Assembly: GCF_012641075.1 (NCBI RefSeq)
Contig: NZ_JAAXLJ010000003.1
Location: forward strand, 1 to 64,000
DNA length: 64,000 bases
From: Secundilactobacillus angelensis
GTDB lineage: Bacteria; Bacillota; Bacilli; Lactobacillales; Lactobacillaceae
Direction of reading: 5' to 3'
Shown here piece after piece: positions 42,501 through 51,363 of the stretch; within the stretch, counting starts at the first letter, position 1; each line of letters opens with the position of its first letter. Position numbers and translations under genes: made by a program. Under the pieces are notes generated by a model. That model searched no databases and was not told where the DNA came from. It was given only the letters and a program-made list of their open reading frames with translations.

Positions 42501-43901
42501 GTGGGATTATTTGATTTTTTCAAACGCCGTGCCAAACAAGACGAATCGGAAAAGGCAACTGAGGAAAAGGCCGATGCTAAAACTAGTCAAATCAGTGACT
42601 CAGCTGACGATTCAGACGTGTCTGATGCACAGCTCACTGAAGCGTCGTCTACAAATGTGGAAGCCCAATCTGAGGTGAACGATTCGGCTGCAGTGACTTC
42701 TTCTGAAGCCATTGATCAAGTTACAAGCGAAGCCGTAGCGACTGAATCAGTTGATACGCAAAGTTCAATCTCGGCAGAAGCCAATGAAACCGTTGTCGCA
42801 CAGCCAACGAACTCTGACGAATCCACTAACGCATCTATGGAAACCGCAGCTGTGACTGAACAGCCACAGCCTGATTCTGAATCTGTGGTCGAAGAAACAA
42901 ATCAACCTGTCTCTGAACCAAAACCAGAAGATGACTCCGCTAAAGCTGACCAGACTGAACCCACTGAAGCGGAGCGGTATGATAAAGGGCTTGAAAAATC
43001 TCGCTTGACGTTTGGTCAACGGTTAAACCACCTATTAGCCAATTTTCGATCAGTTGATGAGAGTTTCTTTGATGATTTGGAAGAAACCTTAATCGGTGCG
43101 GATGTTGGTTTTGATATGGCCATGAAGATCAGTGACGAATTGCGCGAAGAGGTTAAGCTCAAAAACGTCAAAAAATCAACGGACGTTCAAAACGTTGTGG
43201 TTGAAAAACTGATAGAACTTTATGACCAAGCGGGCACTGACGAGCATAATGGTTTGACCTTTGCCAAAGAGGGTCCAACAGTGATCCTCTTTGTTGGGGT
43301 TAATGGTGTTGGGAAAACCACCACGATTGGGAAGATGGCTAACCTGTTTAAGCAACAAGGCAAAAAGGTGCTGTTAGCCGCTGCTGATACGTTCCGTGCT
43401 GGTGCGATTGAACAATTAAATGTTTGGGCACAACGAGATGGTGTGGACATCGTCAAAAAACCGGAACAAAGCGATCCATCTGCGGTGGTTTTTGACGCGC
43501 TGAAAAAAGCAAAATCGGAAAATTACGATATTTTATTCGTTGATACCGCGGGTCGATTACAAAACAAAACCAATTTGATGAATGAATTAGCGAAAATGAA
43601 ACGGATTATTACCCGTGAAATCCCTGATGCCCCTCAAGAAGTCCTTTTGGTACTGGATGCCACTACCGGTCAAAATGCTTTAAACCAAGCCAAGATGTTT
43701 AAGGAGGCTACTGATGTTTCCGGCATCGTGCTGACAAAACTTGATGGAACAGCACGTGGTGGTATCGTCTTGGCTATTAGAAACGAACTTCATTTGGCGG
43801 TTAAATATGTCGGTCTTGGTGAGCAAGTTGACGATTTACGACCGTTTGAACCTAGTGAATTTGTCTATGGACTGTTCAAAGGTTTAATTGACGTTAAATA
43901 A
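42501..43901 (+). CDS. ftsY: Signal recognition particle receptor FtsY
   Basis: 466 residues. The first 150 are an acidic, Ser/Thr/Glu/Val-rich unstructured segment, longer than in many Firmicutes; a short F-D-F-F-K-R helix at the start is the membrane-targeting amphipathic element. The NG domain has G-V-N-G-V-G-K-T-T (near 265), D-T-A-G-R (near 347) and T-K-L-D-G (near 411). GTG start with AAGGA. 20 bases after smc. Confidence 0.96.
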   Translation: MGLFDFFKRRAKQDESEKATEEKADAKTSQISDSADDSDVSDAQLTEASSTNVEAQSEVNDSAAVTSSEAIDQVTSEAVATESVDTQSSISAEANETVVAQPTNSDESTNASMETAAVTEQPQPDSESVVEETNQPVSEPKPEDDSAKADQTEPTEAERYDKGLEKSRLTFGQRLNHLLANFRSVDESFFDDLEETLIGADVGFDMAMKISDELREEVKLKNVKKSTDVQNVVVEKLIELYDQAGTDEHNGLTFAKEGPTVILFVGVNGVGKTTTIGKMANLFKQQGKKVLLAAADTFRAGAIEQLNVWAQRDGVDIVKKPEQSDPSAVVFDALKKAKSENYDILFVDTAGRLQNKTNLMNELAKMKRIITREIPDAPQEVLLVLDATTGQNALNQAKMFKEATDVSGIVLTKLDGTARGGIVLAIRNELHLAVKYVGLGEQVDDLRPFEPSEFVYGLFKGLIDVK

Positions 43902-43915
43902 CGGCAAAGCAAAGA

Positions 43916-44033
43916 TGTGACGTCACTCGGTAGCTCCTGGTCATATAACACCAACAGCGTCATTCCGAAAGTGCTTCGTCGGGATGGCGTTGTTTGTGGT
44001 GTTGCCTGAGAACTCTGGATTGTCAGACAGGTA
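43916..44033. repeat. Dispersed hairpin element, copy 1
   Basis: Core ATATAACACC (43943) ... GGTGTT (43998), with inner arms GCGTCATTCCG and CGGGATGGCGT that pair through G-U. Right flank CTGAGAACTCTGGATTGTC. Same order of blocks as copies at 55801 and 61455, most diverged of the three. Lies between ftsY and ylxM, which face the same way. Confidence 0.65.
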
Positions 44034-44133
44034 AAGCCGACATTCAAGTACTGAGCTAATGCCAATATCAACTTTAGCCTCAGTCAGTTTCTGATTTTTT
44101 ACACGAAACCCTATCGCTATTGTGAGGATTTGG

Positions 44134-44139
44134 TATAAT
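44134..44139 (+). promoter_or_regulatory. Extended -10 promoter of ylxM-ffh
   Basis: TTTGGTATAAT carries the TGn extension before TATAAT; -35 CTATCG is poor. 47 bases before the ylxM start. Confidence 0.5.
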
Positions 44140-44185
44140 GAATGAGCTGGGTTAATGAATTGTGGACGCAACTGGAGGCATCAAC

Positions 44186-44527
44186 GTGGAAATCGAAAAA
44201 AATAATCGGATCAATTCGCTGTTTGCCTTTTATCAACCGCTTTTGACCAACAAACAAAATGACTACATGCAACTCTATTACGGTGACGACTATTCATTAG
44301 GTGAAATCGCTGAGGAGTATCATGTGAGTCGGCAGGCGGTTTATGATAATATTCGTCGGACTGAAAAAATCCTTGAAACCTATGAAAAAAAGTTGTCTCT
44401 TTTATCGGAATTCACCAAGCGAAATCAATTAGCGGATGACATTCAGAGCTACGTTGCTAAACAATATCCAGATGATCAAAAACTTAACCAGCTGGTTCAT
44501 CAATTAGAATCAGCTGAAGAAGAATGA
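44186..44527 (+). CDS. ylxM: YlxM family regulator of SRP operon
   Basis: 113 residues, sigma-like helix-turn-helix: L-T-N-K-Q-x-D-Y-M-Q-L-Y-Y ... [20 protein letters not shown]. YlxM homologues modulate SRP assembly in streptococci. Start is GTG 44186 with GGAGG at 44176; the in-frame GTG 44162 lacks one. 18 bases before ffh. Confidence 0.92.
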   Translation: MEIEKNNRINSLFAFYQPLLTNKQNDYMQLYYGDDYSLGEIAEEYHVSRQAVYDNIRRTEKILETYEKKLSLLSEFTKRNQLADDIQSYVAKQYPDDQKLNQLVHQLESAEEE

Positions 44528-44545
44528 AAGTTGGGTGCATAATAA

Positions 44546-45994
44546 ATGGCATTTGAAGGATTAACAGAGCGTTTACAAAACGCCATGAAGAAGCTTCGTG
44601 GTAAGGGAAAAATCTCCGAATCTGATCTCCGGGATACCATGCGAGAGATTCGGCTCGCATTACTGGAGGCTGACGTCAACTTTGACGTTGTTAAGGATTT
44701 CGTTAAAACCGTCCGTGAACGCGCTGTCGGCGCCAAAGTGCTGGAAGGGTTAAATCCCGCTCAGCAAATCGTTAAAATTGTTGATGAAGAATTAACTAAG
44801 ACCATGGGTGAGACCGAAGTGCCCCTGAATAAATCACCGAAAATTCCAACCATTATCATGATGGCAGGGCTTCAAGGTGCTGGTAAAACCACCACTGTTG
44901 GGAAACTGGCAAACCGCCTTAAAACTGAGGAAAATGCCCGGCCATTGATGATTGCAGCCGACGTTTATCGGCCTGCTGCCATCGATCAATTGGTGACGGT
45001 CGGTAAGCAGATTGACGTTCCCGTGTTTGAAATGGGGACTGATACTGATCCCGTAGAAATCGTGCGCCAAGGTTTGGCTAAAGCCGAAGCCGATCACAAT
45101 GATTACGTTTTTATTGATACTGCTGGTCGATTGCAGATCGATGAACAACTCATGGATGAACTGGCGCGAATCAAAGAGTTGGCTAATCCGACTGAAATCA
45201 TGCTGGTCGTGGATGCCATGACTGGTCAAAACGCAGTGGCTACCGCACAAGGGTTCAACGATAAACTCGACGTTACCGGTGTTATCCTCACCAAATTGGA
45301 TGGTGACACGCGTGGCGGGGCTGCACTGTCTATACGTGCCGTTACTGGTAAACCCATCAAGTTCGTTGGTGAAGGTGAAAAGATGTCTGATTTGGACGTC
45401 TTCCATCCTGATCGAATGGCTTCACGGATTCTGGGTATGGGGGATATGTTATCTCTGATTGAGAAAACCCAGAAAGAGTATGACGAGAAACAGGCGCAAG
45501 AATTAACCGAGAAAATGCGGGAAAATTCATTTGACTTCAACGATTTCTTGGATCAAATGCAGCAGATTCAAAAGATGGGCCCGATGGATCAAATCATGAA
45601 GATGATTCCAGGGATGGCTAATAATCCGGCACTGGCAAACGCTCAGATGGATCCAAAAGATATGGACCATATCAAGGCTGTCATTTATTCTATGACTGAG
45701 CAAGAACGGACTGAACCCGATGTTTTGAACCCATCTCGTCGGCGTCGAATCGCGGCTGGTTCTGGTCGACCGATTCAAGAAGTTAACCGGATGATCAAAC
45801 AATTCAATCAAATGAAGAAAATGATGAACCAAGTTTCAAAAGGCAACTTCTCCGGCATGGAGGGCATGATGAACAACGCTGGTATGGGTAATGCTCTTGG
45901 TGGTAAAATGGGGCAAATGGCAATGAAGTCCATGTCCCGGCGGATGAAGAAAAACAAGAAACGCCGTAACAACTTGAAGCGGCGACGAAAATAA
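44546..45994 (+). CDS. ffh: Signal recognition particle protein Ffh
   Basis: 482 residues. N domain, then GTPase with G-L-Q-G-A-G-K-T-T (near 109), D-T-A-G-R (near 192), T-K-L-D-G-D (near 249), and a Met-rich M domain (about 300-450: M-G-P-M-D-Q-I-M-K-M-I-P-G-M) that binds 4.5S RNA and signal peptides. Ends with a highly basic tail. Partner FtsY is encoded nearby. Confidence 0.97.
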   Translation: MAFEGLTERLQNAMKKLRGKGKISESDLRDTMREIRLALLEADVNFDVVKDFVKTVRERAVGAKVLEGLNPAQQIVKIVDEELTKTMGETEVPLNKSPKIPTIIMMAGLQGAGKTTTVGKLANRLKTEENARPLMIAADVYRPAAIDQLVTVGKQIDVPVFEMGTDTDPVEIVRQGLAKAEADHNDYVFIDTAGRLQIDEQLMDELARIKELANPTEIMLVVDAMTGQNAVATAQGFNDKLDVTGVILTKLDGDTRGGAALSIRAVTGKPIKFVGEGEKMSDLDVFHPDRMASRILGMGDMLSLIEKTQKEYDEKQAQELTEKMRENSFDFNDFLDQMQQIQKMGPMDQIMKMIPGMANNPALANAQMDPKDMDHIKAVIYSMTEQERTEPDVLNPSRRRRIAAGSGRPIQEVNRMIKQFNQMKKMMNQVSKGNFSGMEGMMNNAGMGNALGGKMGQMAMKSMSRRMKKNKKRRNNLKRRRK

Positions 45995-46007
45995 GTAGTG
46001 GGTCATT

Positions 46008-46040
46008 GAGTCGGGGGTGAAAACCCTGGGCTCTTTTTTG
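46008..46040 (+). terminator. Terminator after ffh
   Basis: GAGTCGGGGGT, GAAA loop, ACCCTGGGCTC with one mismatch, then TTTTTT. Confidence 0.8.
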
Positions 46041-46062
46041 AAAATGGGAAGAAGGCTGATAA

Positions 46063-47220
46063 ATGTTATCATTTCAAGAGTTATTGAAAGCAATTCCGGT
46101 TGTGATTGAAGCTGGTAATGTGCCCGCAATTGTCGGTGAAGCTGGAATCGGAAAGTCAGCATTGGTTCAAACAGTTGCTGACCAGATGGACGCGAAACTT
46201 TATACCACGGTTGTTAGTCTTTCTGAAAAGGGGGATCTCGCAATTCCTGTTCCACCAATGACCGATAGTGCCTTTGTCAAAACTTCACAGTACGGTGAGT
46301 TGGCGGACGTGAAATATGGCTACACGCATACGCTGATAGAAATCATTCAATGGGCTGAAGCGCACCCCAATCAACCCATTATTTGGTTCCTTGATGAATT
46401 CAACCGGGGAACGCAAGCAGTTCAAAGCGAGCTGATGAACCTTGTTTTACAGCGCCAAATTAATAATTTACGCTTGCCAGATTCAGTTCATATGATAATC
46501 GCTGAAAACCCTGACGCCACCATGGCTGGCTTTGAAACCAGTGACTATGGCGTGACGGTGGGTGATGCCGCCATCAATGACCGAACAGTGCGGCTGGTGA
46601 TGCGGGCAGCTGCTTCGGATTGGCTTGAATGGGCAAAATCCAACGGGCAGATTGTTAAGAGCGTTTGCCGGTTTATTGAAGAAAACCCGCAGGAATTAGC
46701 GCCGGTAGACCATGATACTGATTTATATCCTACTCCGCGAGCATGGCAGCGGGTCTCGCGGAATTTACAAACACTAAGTGACTTGCCAACAGAGGATCAG
46801 CAACGAATCCGACTGGATATTTTACAGGGCGATTTAGGAGTGACGGTTGGACAGAGCTTCGAGCGGTTCATTAGACAGCAAAACGTTGGGCTCAGTGCAC
46901 CGGAAATTTATGCCGGTAATTCATTAAGTCCAGCCGTTGCTCAAATTTTTACCGAGTCCGGAATCGACCAACAACAATCAATCATGAACAGCCTGATTCA
47001 ACAAGTTGCCCAGTATCCGTTAACGGACGACTCACACGCTAGTCATTTCACCGCATTATTAAACTTGATGCCGGTGGATGCCCAATTCGCCGTCGCACTG
47101 AAATTGGCGGAGGTTCCTGAGCTGTTAGAACGGTTGTACCAGGCCGCTCAAGAACACCCACTGGTTAAGCAGCTATATGATCAATTAACTGCCATCGGGC
47201 TAAAAAACAACCTTGACTGA
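46063..47220 (+). CDS. MoxR-like AAA+ ATPase
   Basis: 385 residues. Walker A G-E-A-G-I-G-K-S (near 30), Walker B W-F-L-D-E-F-N-R-G (near 108), sensor I region I-A-E-N-P-D (near 147). The N-rich Walker B and following R-G-T-Q-A-V-Q-S-E-L-M are typical of MoxR-type chaperone ATPases that act with VWA proteins, and the next gene is one. C-terminal lid continues helical. Likely remodels a protein or complex; the target is not known. Confidence 0.85.
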   Translation: MLSFQELLKAIPVVIEAGNVPAIVGEAGIGKSALVQTVADQMDAKLYTTVVSLSEKGDLAIPVPPMTDSAFVKTSQYGELADVKYGYTHTLIEIIQWAEAHPNQPIIWFLDEFNRGTQAVQSELMNLVLQRQINNLRLPDSVHMIIAENPDATMAGFETSDYGVTVGDAAINDRTVRLVMRAAASDWLEWAKSNGQIVKSVCRFIEENPQELAPVDHDTDLYPTPRAWQRVSRNLQTLSDLPTEDQQRIRLDILQGDLGVTVGQSFERFIRQQNVGLSAPEIYAGNSLSPAVAQIFTESGIDQQQSIMNSLIQQVAQYPLTDDSHASHFTALLNLMPVDAQFAVALKLAEVPELLERLYQAAQEHPLVKQLYDQLTAIGLKNNLD

Positions 47221-47235
47221 GAGAGGGTTTGAGAC

Positions 47236-48486
47236 ATGTTTTACACGCGATTGCATGCATTAGCTCACGAGCAAAATTCACAAGAGCTGCAGCGGCAAAC
47301 CCGAGCACTATTTCAAGCAGTGACCAGCCAAATGCTCAACAGTCAACGTTTTTATGGCGAATTGTTGCTGCGATTGGATAAGCGAGCTGATACGGGACTT
47401 GCTTCGGCTATTTCACTAACGACAGCTAAACAGCCGGTCTTGCTGATCAACCCAGTGTGCTTAAGTGAGATCATTCGTTCTGACCAGGATCTGTTGAGCT
47501 TAATTCAGCATGTCGTGAGTCACTTAGCTTGGCAACATCCAATGCGTTATGCAAAACAGGGTGCTGATCCGTTGGTGCAACTCGCAACGGATATGGCCGT
47601 CAACGATCATTTGATGTCATTGTATCCGGGAGCAATTACCCGACAGCGCGTTAATTTCAAACTCGACCTACACTTAGCAGCAAATCTTGGCTCATCGGAA
47701 TATTTAGCACAATTAAAGGATGCTATTCGTCAAGATCAAAGCGGAACAAAGGCGCGACAAATCAAACAAATTTTAGGACAATCACCAGAAACTCACCTTG
47801 GCTGGCAACGGTTAAATAACGATTCAGCACTCCAATTGAATCAAATGGTTGCGAAATCCTGGCAGGAAACCCCTACCAAACAGCGAGGATTGTTACCAAG
47901 TAAACTTCAGCACCGCTTAAACCGGCGTCCAGCGACGTTGACATTGGACTGGCGGTCATTGGTCATGGTCGGCTTAAACGGCCCTCAAAAGCGACAGGAG
48001 CCTGCATTCAATCGATTTAATCGACGCCAGCCCTACCGACTGGAATTACCCGGAGTAACTCGGACAGCAACCCGTCAGCTTTACCTGTTTGTCGATCAAT
48101 CAGGATCCATGACAGATGCCGAGGTTCAAAACATCCTGGCTCAGATTGTTCAGTTATTAAAACGATATCGTGATAAAATAACGGTAATTCCCTTTGATGC
48201 GTCAGTCCATGACGAACATTTGCAGGCGATTTCCCACAGCAGCCGGATTTTATTTCAACGGGTTGCTGGCGGTGGCACGGCTTATCAGTCGATTTTTGAT
48301 TGGCTGATCAAGCGGGGAGCGACCGATGGGAGTGCCTTGGTATTGATTTTAACTGATGGTCATGGTGAAGGAGTCGTCAACACCCATGGATTAACCAATA
48401 TCATTTGGGGGCTGACCACCACTAAGGCGGATCTTTCAGTGAAAAAACCAGTTGGTAGATTAACCGTCATTCGTGAAAGGAAGTAG
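47236..48486 (+). CDS. VWA-like protein with degenerate metallopeptidase-like domain (DUF2201 type)
   Basis: 416 residues. The N-terminal half is the putative metallopeptidase domain of the DUF2201 family; where relatives have HExxH it shows H-V-V-S-H-L-A-W-Q-H (near 92), so the catalytic Glu is replaced by Val and peptidase activity is unlikely. The C-terminal half is a VWA-like domain with an intact MIDAS D-Q-S-G-S-M (near 291) and L-T-D-G-H-G. Paired with the upstream ATPase: 15 bases apart. Confidence 0.82.
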   Translation: MFYTRLHALAHEQNSQELQRQTRALFQAVTSQMLNSQRFYGELLLRLDKRADTGLASAISLTTAKQPVLLINPVCLSEIIRSDQDLLSLIQHVVSHLAWQHPMRYAKQGADPLVQLATDMAVNDHLMSLYPGAITRQRVNFKLDLHLAANLGSSEYLAQLKDAIRQDQSGTKARQIKQILGQSPETHLGWQRLNNDSALQLNQMVAKSWQETPTKQRGLLPSKLQHRLNRRPATLTLDWRSLVMVGLNGPQKRQEPAFNRFNRRQPYRLELPGVTRTATRQLYLFVDQSGSMTDAEVQNILAQIVQLLKRYRDKITVIPFDASVHDEHLQAISHSSRILFQRVAGGGTAYQSIFDWLIKRGATDGSALVLILTDGHGEGVVNTHGLTNIIWGLTTTKADLSVKKPVGRLTVIRERK

Positions 48487-48489
48487 CTT

Positions 48490-48777
48490 ATGCTGACAGC
48501 TCAGCAATTACGTGCCGTTATTCAACAAAATATGCCCTTCAAACGAGCGCAATCGATTTTGCAAAATGACTGGCAGAACATCGATGATCAAAATCCCTTA
48601 GCAAGACAATTAATGACCATAGAAGATCTGCAATTTGCTCTTGCCTTGCAAAATTGTCAATCCGAGACTCAGTTTACTGATACGAGAGATTATGCCAGCG
48701 TCATGTCGTTTGTGAATCAGCACCAAGACGATTTAGCTCCCGGTAGTCGAGATTTTTTACTTCGTGGGTTTAAGTGA
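48490..48777 (+). CDS. Small protein of the ATPase/VWA cassette
   Basis: 95 residues, helical, no recognisable motif (R-A-V-I-Q-Q-N-M-P-F-K-R-A ... L-L-R-G-F-K). Starts 3 bases after the VWA gene with AGGAAG; it likely belongs to the same complex. Function unknown. Confidence 0.6.
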   Translation: MLTAQQLRAVIQQNMPFKRAQSILQNDWQNIDDQNPLARQLMTIEDLQFALALQNCQSETQFTDTRDYASVMSFVNQHQDDLAPGSRDFLLRGFK

Positions 48778-48855
48778 ATTTACTTGTTACGCATTGTTTT
48801 GAAAAGGTTATTCGTGCTTACGGCCACATTGTTTTCAGGTGTAAAGAAAAAAACC

Positions 48856-48884
48856 TTTACAACCTACTAGATAACTGGTATATT
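48856..48884 (+). promoter_or_regulatory. rpsP promoter
   Basis: TTTACA (48856-48861), 17-base spacer, TATATT (48879-48884), just before AGGAGGTG and the start of rpsP. Confidence 0.75.
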
Positions 48885-48920
48885 ATTTATCGTTGAAAGA
48901 ATTAACAGGAGGTGTCATGC

Positions 48921-49196
48921 ATGTCAGTAAAGATTCGTTTAAAGCGGATGGGTTCTAAGAAGCGTCCATTCTACCGTATCGTTGTTGCGGACTCACGGAG
49001 TCCTCGTGATGGTCGTTTCATCGAAAAAGTTGGGACTTATAACCCACTTGTTGAACCAGCTCAAGTTGAACTTGAAGAAGAGAGTATCATGAACTGGTTA
49101 AACAACGGTGCCCAACCTTCAGATACTGTTCGGACCTTGCTTTCCCAAGCAGGTATCATGAAGAAGTATCACGAAGCCAAGTTTTCAAAAAAGTAG
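48921..49196 (+). CDS. rpsP: 30S ribosomal protein S16
   Basis: 91 residues: [28 protein letters not shown], then G-T-Y-N-P. AGGAGGTG at 48907 selects ATG 48921; the GTG at 48912 is not needed. First gene of the rpsP-khpA-rimM-trmD string. Confidence 0.97.
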   Translation: MSVKIRLKRMGSKKRPFYRIVVADSRSPRDGRFIEKVGTYNPLVEPAQVELEEESIMNWLNNGAQPSDTVRTLLSQAGIMKKYHEAKFSKK

Positions 49197-49205
49197 TGAT
49201 CAGTC

Positions 49206-49463
49206 ATGACTGACTTTAAAAAATTAATTACCACGATTGTAACGCCCCTCGTTGAACACCCTGAAGCGATTGAGATTGAACGCGTTGAAACTGATCGGTT
49301 TTACGAGTATCACTTAACGGTTGCCGGTGACGATGTGGGTCGTGTAATTGGCAAGCGGGGGCACGTTGCTTCTGCAATTCGCACAATCGTATATAGCGTA
49401 CGGATCAATGATCCCAAGCGTGTACGGCTTGTCATCAATGATGAGTCTAAAGCTCCCAAATGA
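49206..49463 (+). CDS. khpA: KH-domain RNA-binding protein KhpA
   Basis: 85 residues. KH motif G-R-V-I-G-K-R-G-H near residue 50. Forms a heterodimer with KhpB and influences cell elongation in streptococci and lactobacilli. No strong ribosome site; probably coupled with rpsP 9 bases away. The stop codon lies inside the terminator stem that follows. Confidence 0.93.
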   Translation: MTDFKKLITTIVTPLVEHPEAIEIERVETDRFYEYHLTVAGDDVGRVIGKRGHVASAIRTIVYSVRINDPKRVRLVINDESKAPK

Positions 49464-49487
49464 GACTCGTTCTCGGGAGCTTTTTTG
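49451..49487 (+). terminator. Terminator overlapping the end of khpA
   Basis: AGCTCCC (49451-49457) pairs with GGGAGCT (49475-49481), then TTTTTT; the left arm lies in the last codons of khpA. It would partly separate rpsP-khpA from rimM-trmD. Confidence 0.8.
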
Positions 49488-49527
49488 TTACTGTAAATAA
49501 ATTACGCAGTGAAGGGCAGGTGCTTAA

Positions 49528-50049
49528 ATGTACTATAAAGTTGGAACCATTGTTAACACTCACGGTATTCGCGGTGAATTGAGAGTCGTTGCCACCACGG
49601 ACTTTCCTGAACAGCGTTTCAAAAAGGGCAGTCAATTGGCACTCTTTAAGAGCGATCACGATTCTAAGCCAGTCGGAACGATTACGATTAATAGTTCTCG
49701 ACAACATAAGGGATTCATCTTGATTACATTAGCGGGCTATGACAACATTAACGATGTCTTAAAGTATAAGGGCATGGTCCTAAAAATCGCCGAAGAAAAT
49801 CTGACGGATGACGACCTGGAAGACGGCCAGTATTACTATCACCAGATCATTGGCCTTAAGGTGCTTACCGAAGATGGCGAAGAACTGGGAACCATCAAAG
49901 AGATCATGGCGCCGGGCGCAAATGATGTGTGGGTAGTCGCTCGCCCAGAAAAGGATGACCTGTTGTTGCCCGTGATTGACCAAGTCGTTAAAAAGGTGGA
50001 TTTGGCCGCTGGACAAGTGACAGTGGAATTAATGGAGGGCTTAGAATAA
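49528..50049 (+). CDS. rimM: Ribosome maturation factor RimM
   Basis: 173 residues. Opens [17 protein letters not shown]-barrel second half with Y-Y-H-Q-I-I-G-L and L-L-P-V-I-D. Assists maturation of the 30S head with S19. Its stop overlaps the trmD start. Confidence 0.96.
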   Translation: MYYKVGTIVNTHGIRGELRVVATTDFPEQRFKKGSQLALFKSDHDSKPVGTITINSSRQHKGFILITLAGYDNINDVLKYKGMVLKIAEENLTDDDLEDGQYYYHQIIGLKVLTEDGEELGTIKEIMAPGANDVWVVARPEKDDLLLPVIDQVVKKVDLAAGQVTVELMEGLE

Positions 50050-50813
50050 TGCGAATTGATGTTCTCAGCTTGTTCCCCGACATGTTTGGGCCCTTGCATG
50101 ACTCAATCGTGGGTAAAGCACTTGACCGCGATGAGCTTGAAGTAGAAGTGACCGATTTTCGCCAATATTCCACGGACAAACACGGGAATGTTGACGACTA
50201 CCCATTCGGTGGCGGAGCTGGTATGCTGCTGCAGGCACAGCCAATTTTTGATGCGATGGCTGCGACTCAAAAAAAGGCGCAGGATTCTGGTCACGAAAAG
50301 GGTCGGGTCATTTTGACAGATCCTGCGGGTGTGCCCTTTACTCAAAAAGTGGCCGAAGACTTTGCTGGCGAAGATCACCTGACATTTATTTGCGGGCACT
50401 ACGAAGGTTATGATGAACGCATCAGGTCACTGGTCACCGATGAAGTGTCCATGGGTGATTACGTGCTAACTGGTGGGGAATTACCAGCCATGGTGATGAT
50501 TGATGCCATTTCCCGGTTGTTACCGGGAGTGCTAGGAAATGAAGACTCAGCGCCTGGCGATTCGTTTTCCACTGGGTTACTGGAATATCCGCAATATACC
50601 CGGCCAGCCGATTTTCGGGGAATGAAAGTACCAGACGTCCTCATCAGTGGTAATCACCAAAAAATCGATGAATGGCGCGAGATTCAGTCTTTGAAACGGA
50701 CGCTGCTCAGACGACCAGATCTTTTGGATCAGTTAGAACTAACGGCTGATCAAAAACGAAAACTGCGTGATATTCAAATCGATTTAGAAGAGAACCAGCA
50801 GTCAGGTAAATAA
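50049..50813 (+). CDS. trmD: tRNA (guanine-37-N1)-methyltransferase
   Basis: 254 residues. Motifs of the SPOUT knot: [22 protein letters not shown] and [10 protein letters not shown]. Methylates G37 of tRNAs to hold the reading frame, of interest beside the frameshift-rich prophage but not specific to it. ATG overlaps the rimM stop. Confidence 0.97.
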   Translation: MRIDVLSLFPDMFGPLHDSIVGKALDRDELEVEVTDFRQYSTDKHGNVDDYPFGGGAGMLLQAQPIFDAMAATQKKAQDSGHEKGRVILTDPAGVPFTQKVAEDFAGEDHLTFICGHYEGYDERIRSLVTDEVSMGDYVLTGGELPAMVMIDAISRLLPGVLGNEDSAPGDSFSTGLLEYPQYTRPADFRGMKVPDVLISGNHQKIDEWREIQSLKRTLLRRPDLLDQLELTADQKRKLRDIQIDLEENQQSGK

Positions 50814-50816
50814 CCC

Positions 50817-50845
50817 TTTACTCACGTAAATAGATATGATATTGT
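50817..50845 (+). promoter_or_regulatory. rplS promoter
   Basis: TTTACT (50817-50822), 17-base spacer, TATTGT (50840-50845). The 80-base leader that follows could hold an L19 autoregulatory structure; I cannot confirm one. Confidence 0.55.
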
Positions 50846-50926
50846 AGTACATGGCTGTTTAGCCACAATTAACAATATTCCGCTGTCGAGTTCGAGTATG
50901 AATGTTGATTGAAGGAGAGAAACAAC

Positions 50927-51289
50927 ATGCGACAAAACCAATTAATCGAAAAGATCAATCAGGATCAATTACGGACCGATATTCCTAACTTCCGCCCTGG
51001 TGACACTATCCGTGTTCATGCCAAGGTTGTTGAAGGAACTCGTGAACGTATCCAATTGTTTGAAGGTGTCGTGATCAAACGTCGCGGTACTGGTATCCAA
51101 GCAATGTACACTGTTCGTAAGATTTCTAACGGTGTTGGTGTTGAACGGACTTTCCCTGTTCACTCACCACGTGTTGCCCAAGTAGAAGTTGTTCGTTACG
51201 GCCGTGTTCGTCGTGCTAAACTTTACTACATTCGTGCATTGCACGGTAAAGCAGCTCGTATCCCAGAAGCTCGTCGTCCTCGTAAGTAG
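50927..51289 (+). CDS. rplS: 50S ribosomal protein L19
   Basis: 120 residues: [10 protein letters not shown], then [23 protein letters not shown] and the basic end. ATG 50927 has AAGGAGAG; ATG 50909 would be out of place. Confidence 0.97.
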   Translation: MRQNQLIEKINQDQLRTDIPNFRPGDTIRVHAKVVEGTRERIQLFEGVVIKRRGTGIQAMYTVRKISNGVGVERTFPVHSPRVAQVEVVRYGRVRRAKLYYIRALHGKAARIPEARRPRK

Positions 51290-51311
51290 TCGACAGTTCC
51301 TGTTAAAAAAG

Positions 51312-51351
51312 GCGTTCAAGCTAGCAATTGCTAACTTGAACGCTTTTTTTT
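51312..51351. terminator. Bidirectional terminator between rplS and the dipeptidase
   Basis: GCGTTCAAG-(C)-TAGCAATTGCTA-(A)-CTTGAACGC, followed by TTTTTTTT and preceded by AAAAAA, serving both convergent genes. Confidence 0.9.
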
Positions 51352-51363
51352 GAACCGATTTTC

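Noticed and set aside
42484-42678. 64-codon frame at the start of ftsY
   Set aside because: Out of frame with FtsY and without ribosome site; the GTG at 42501 gives a full FtsY.
50846-50926. L19 autoregulatory leader
   Set aside because: The region is short and I could not draw a convincing conserved structure, so it is only mentioned with the promoter.
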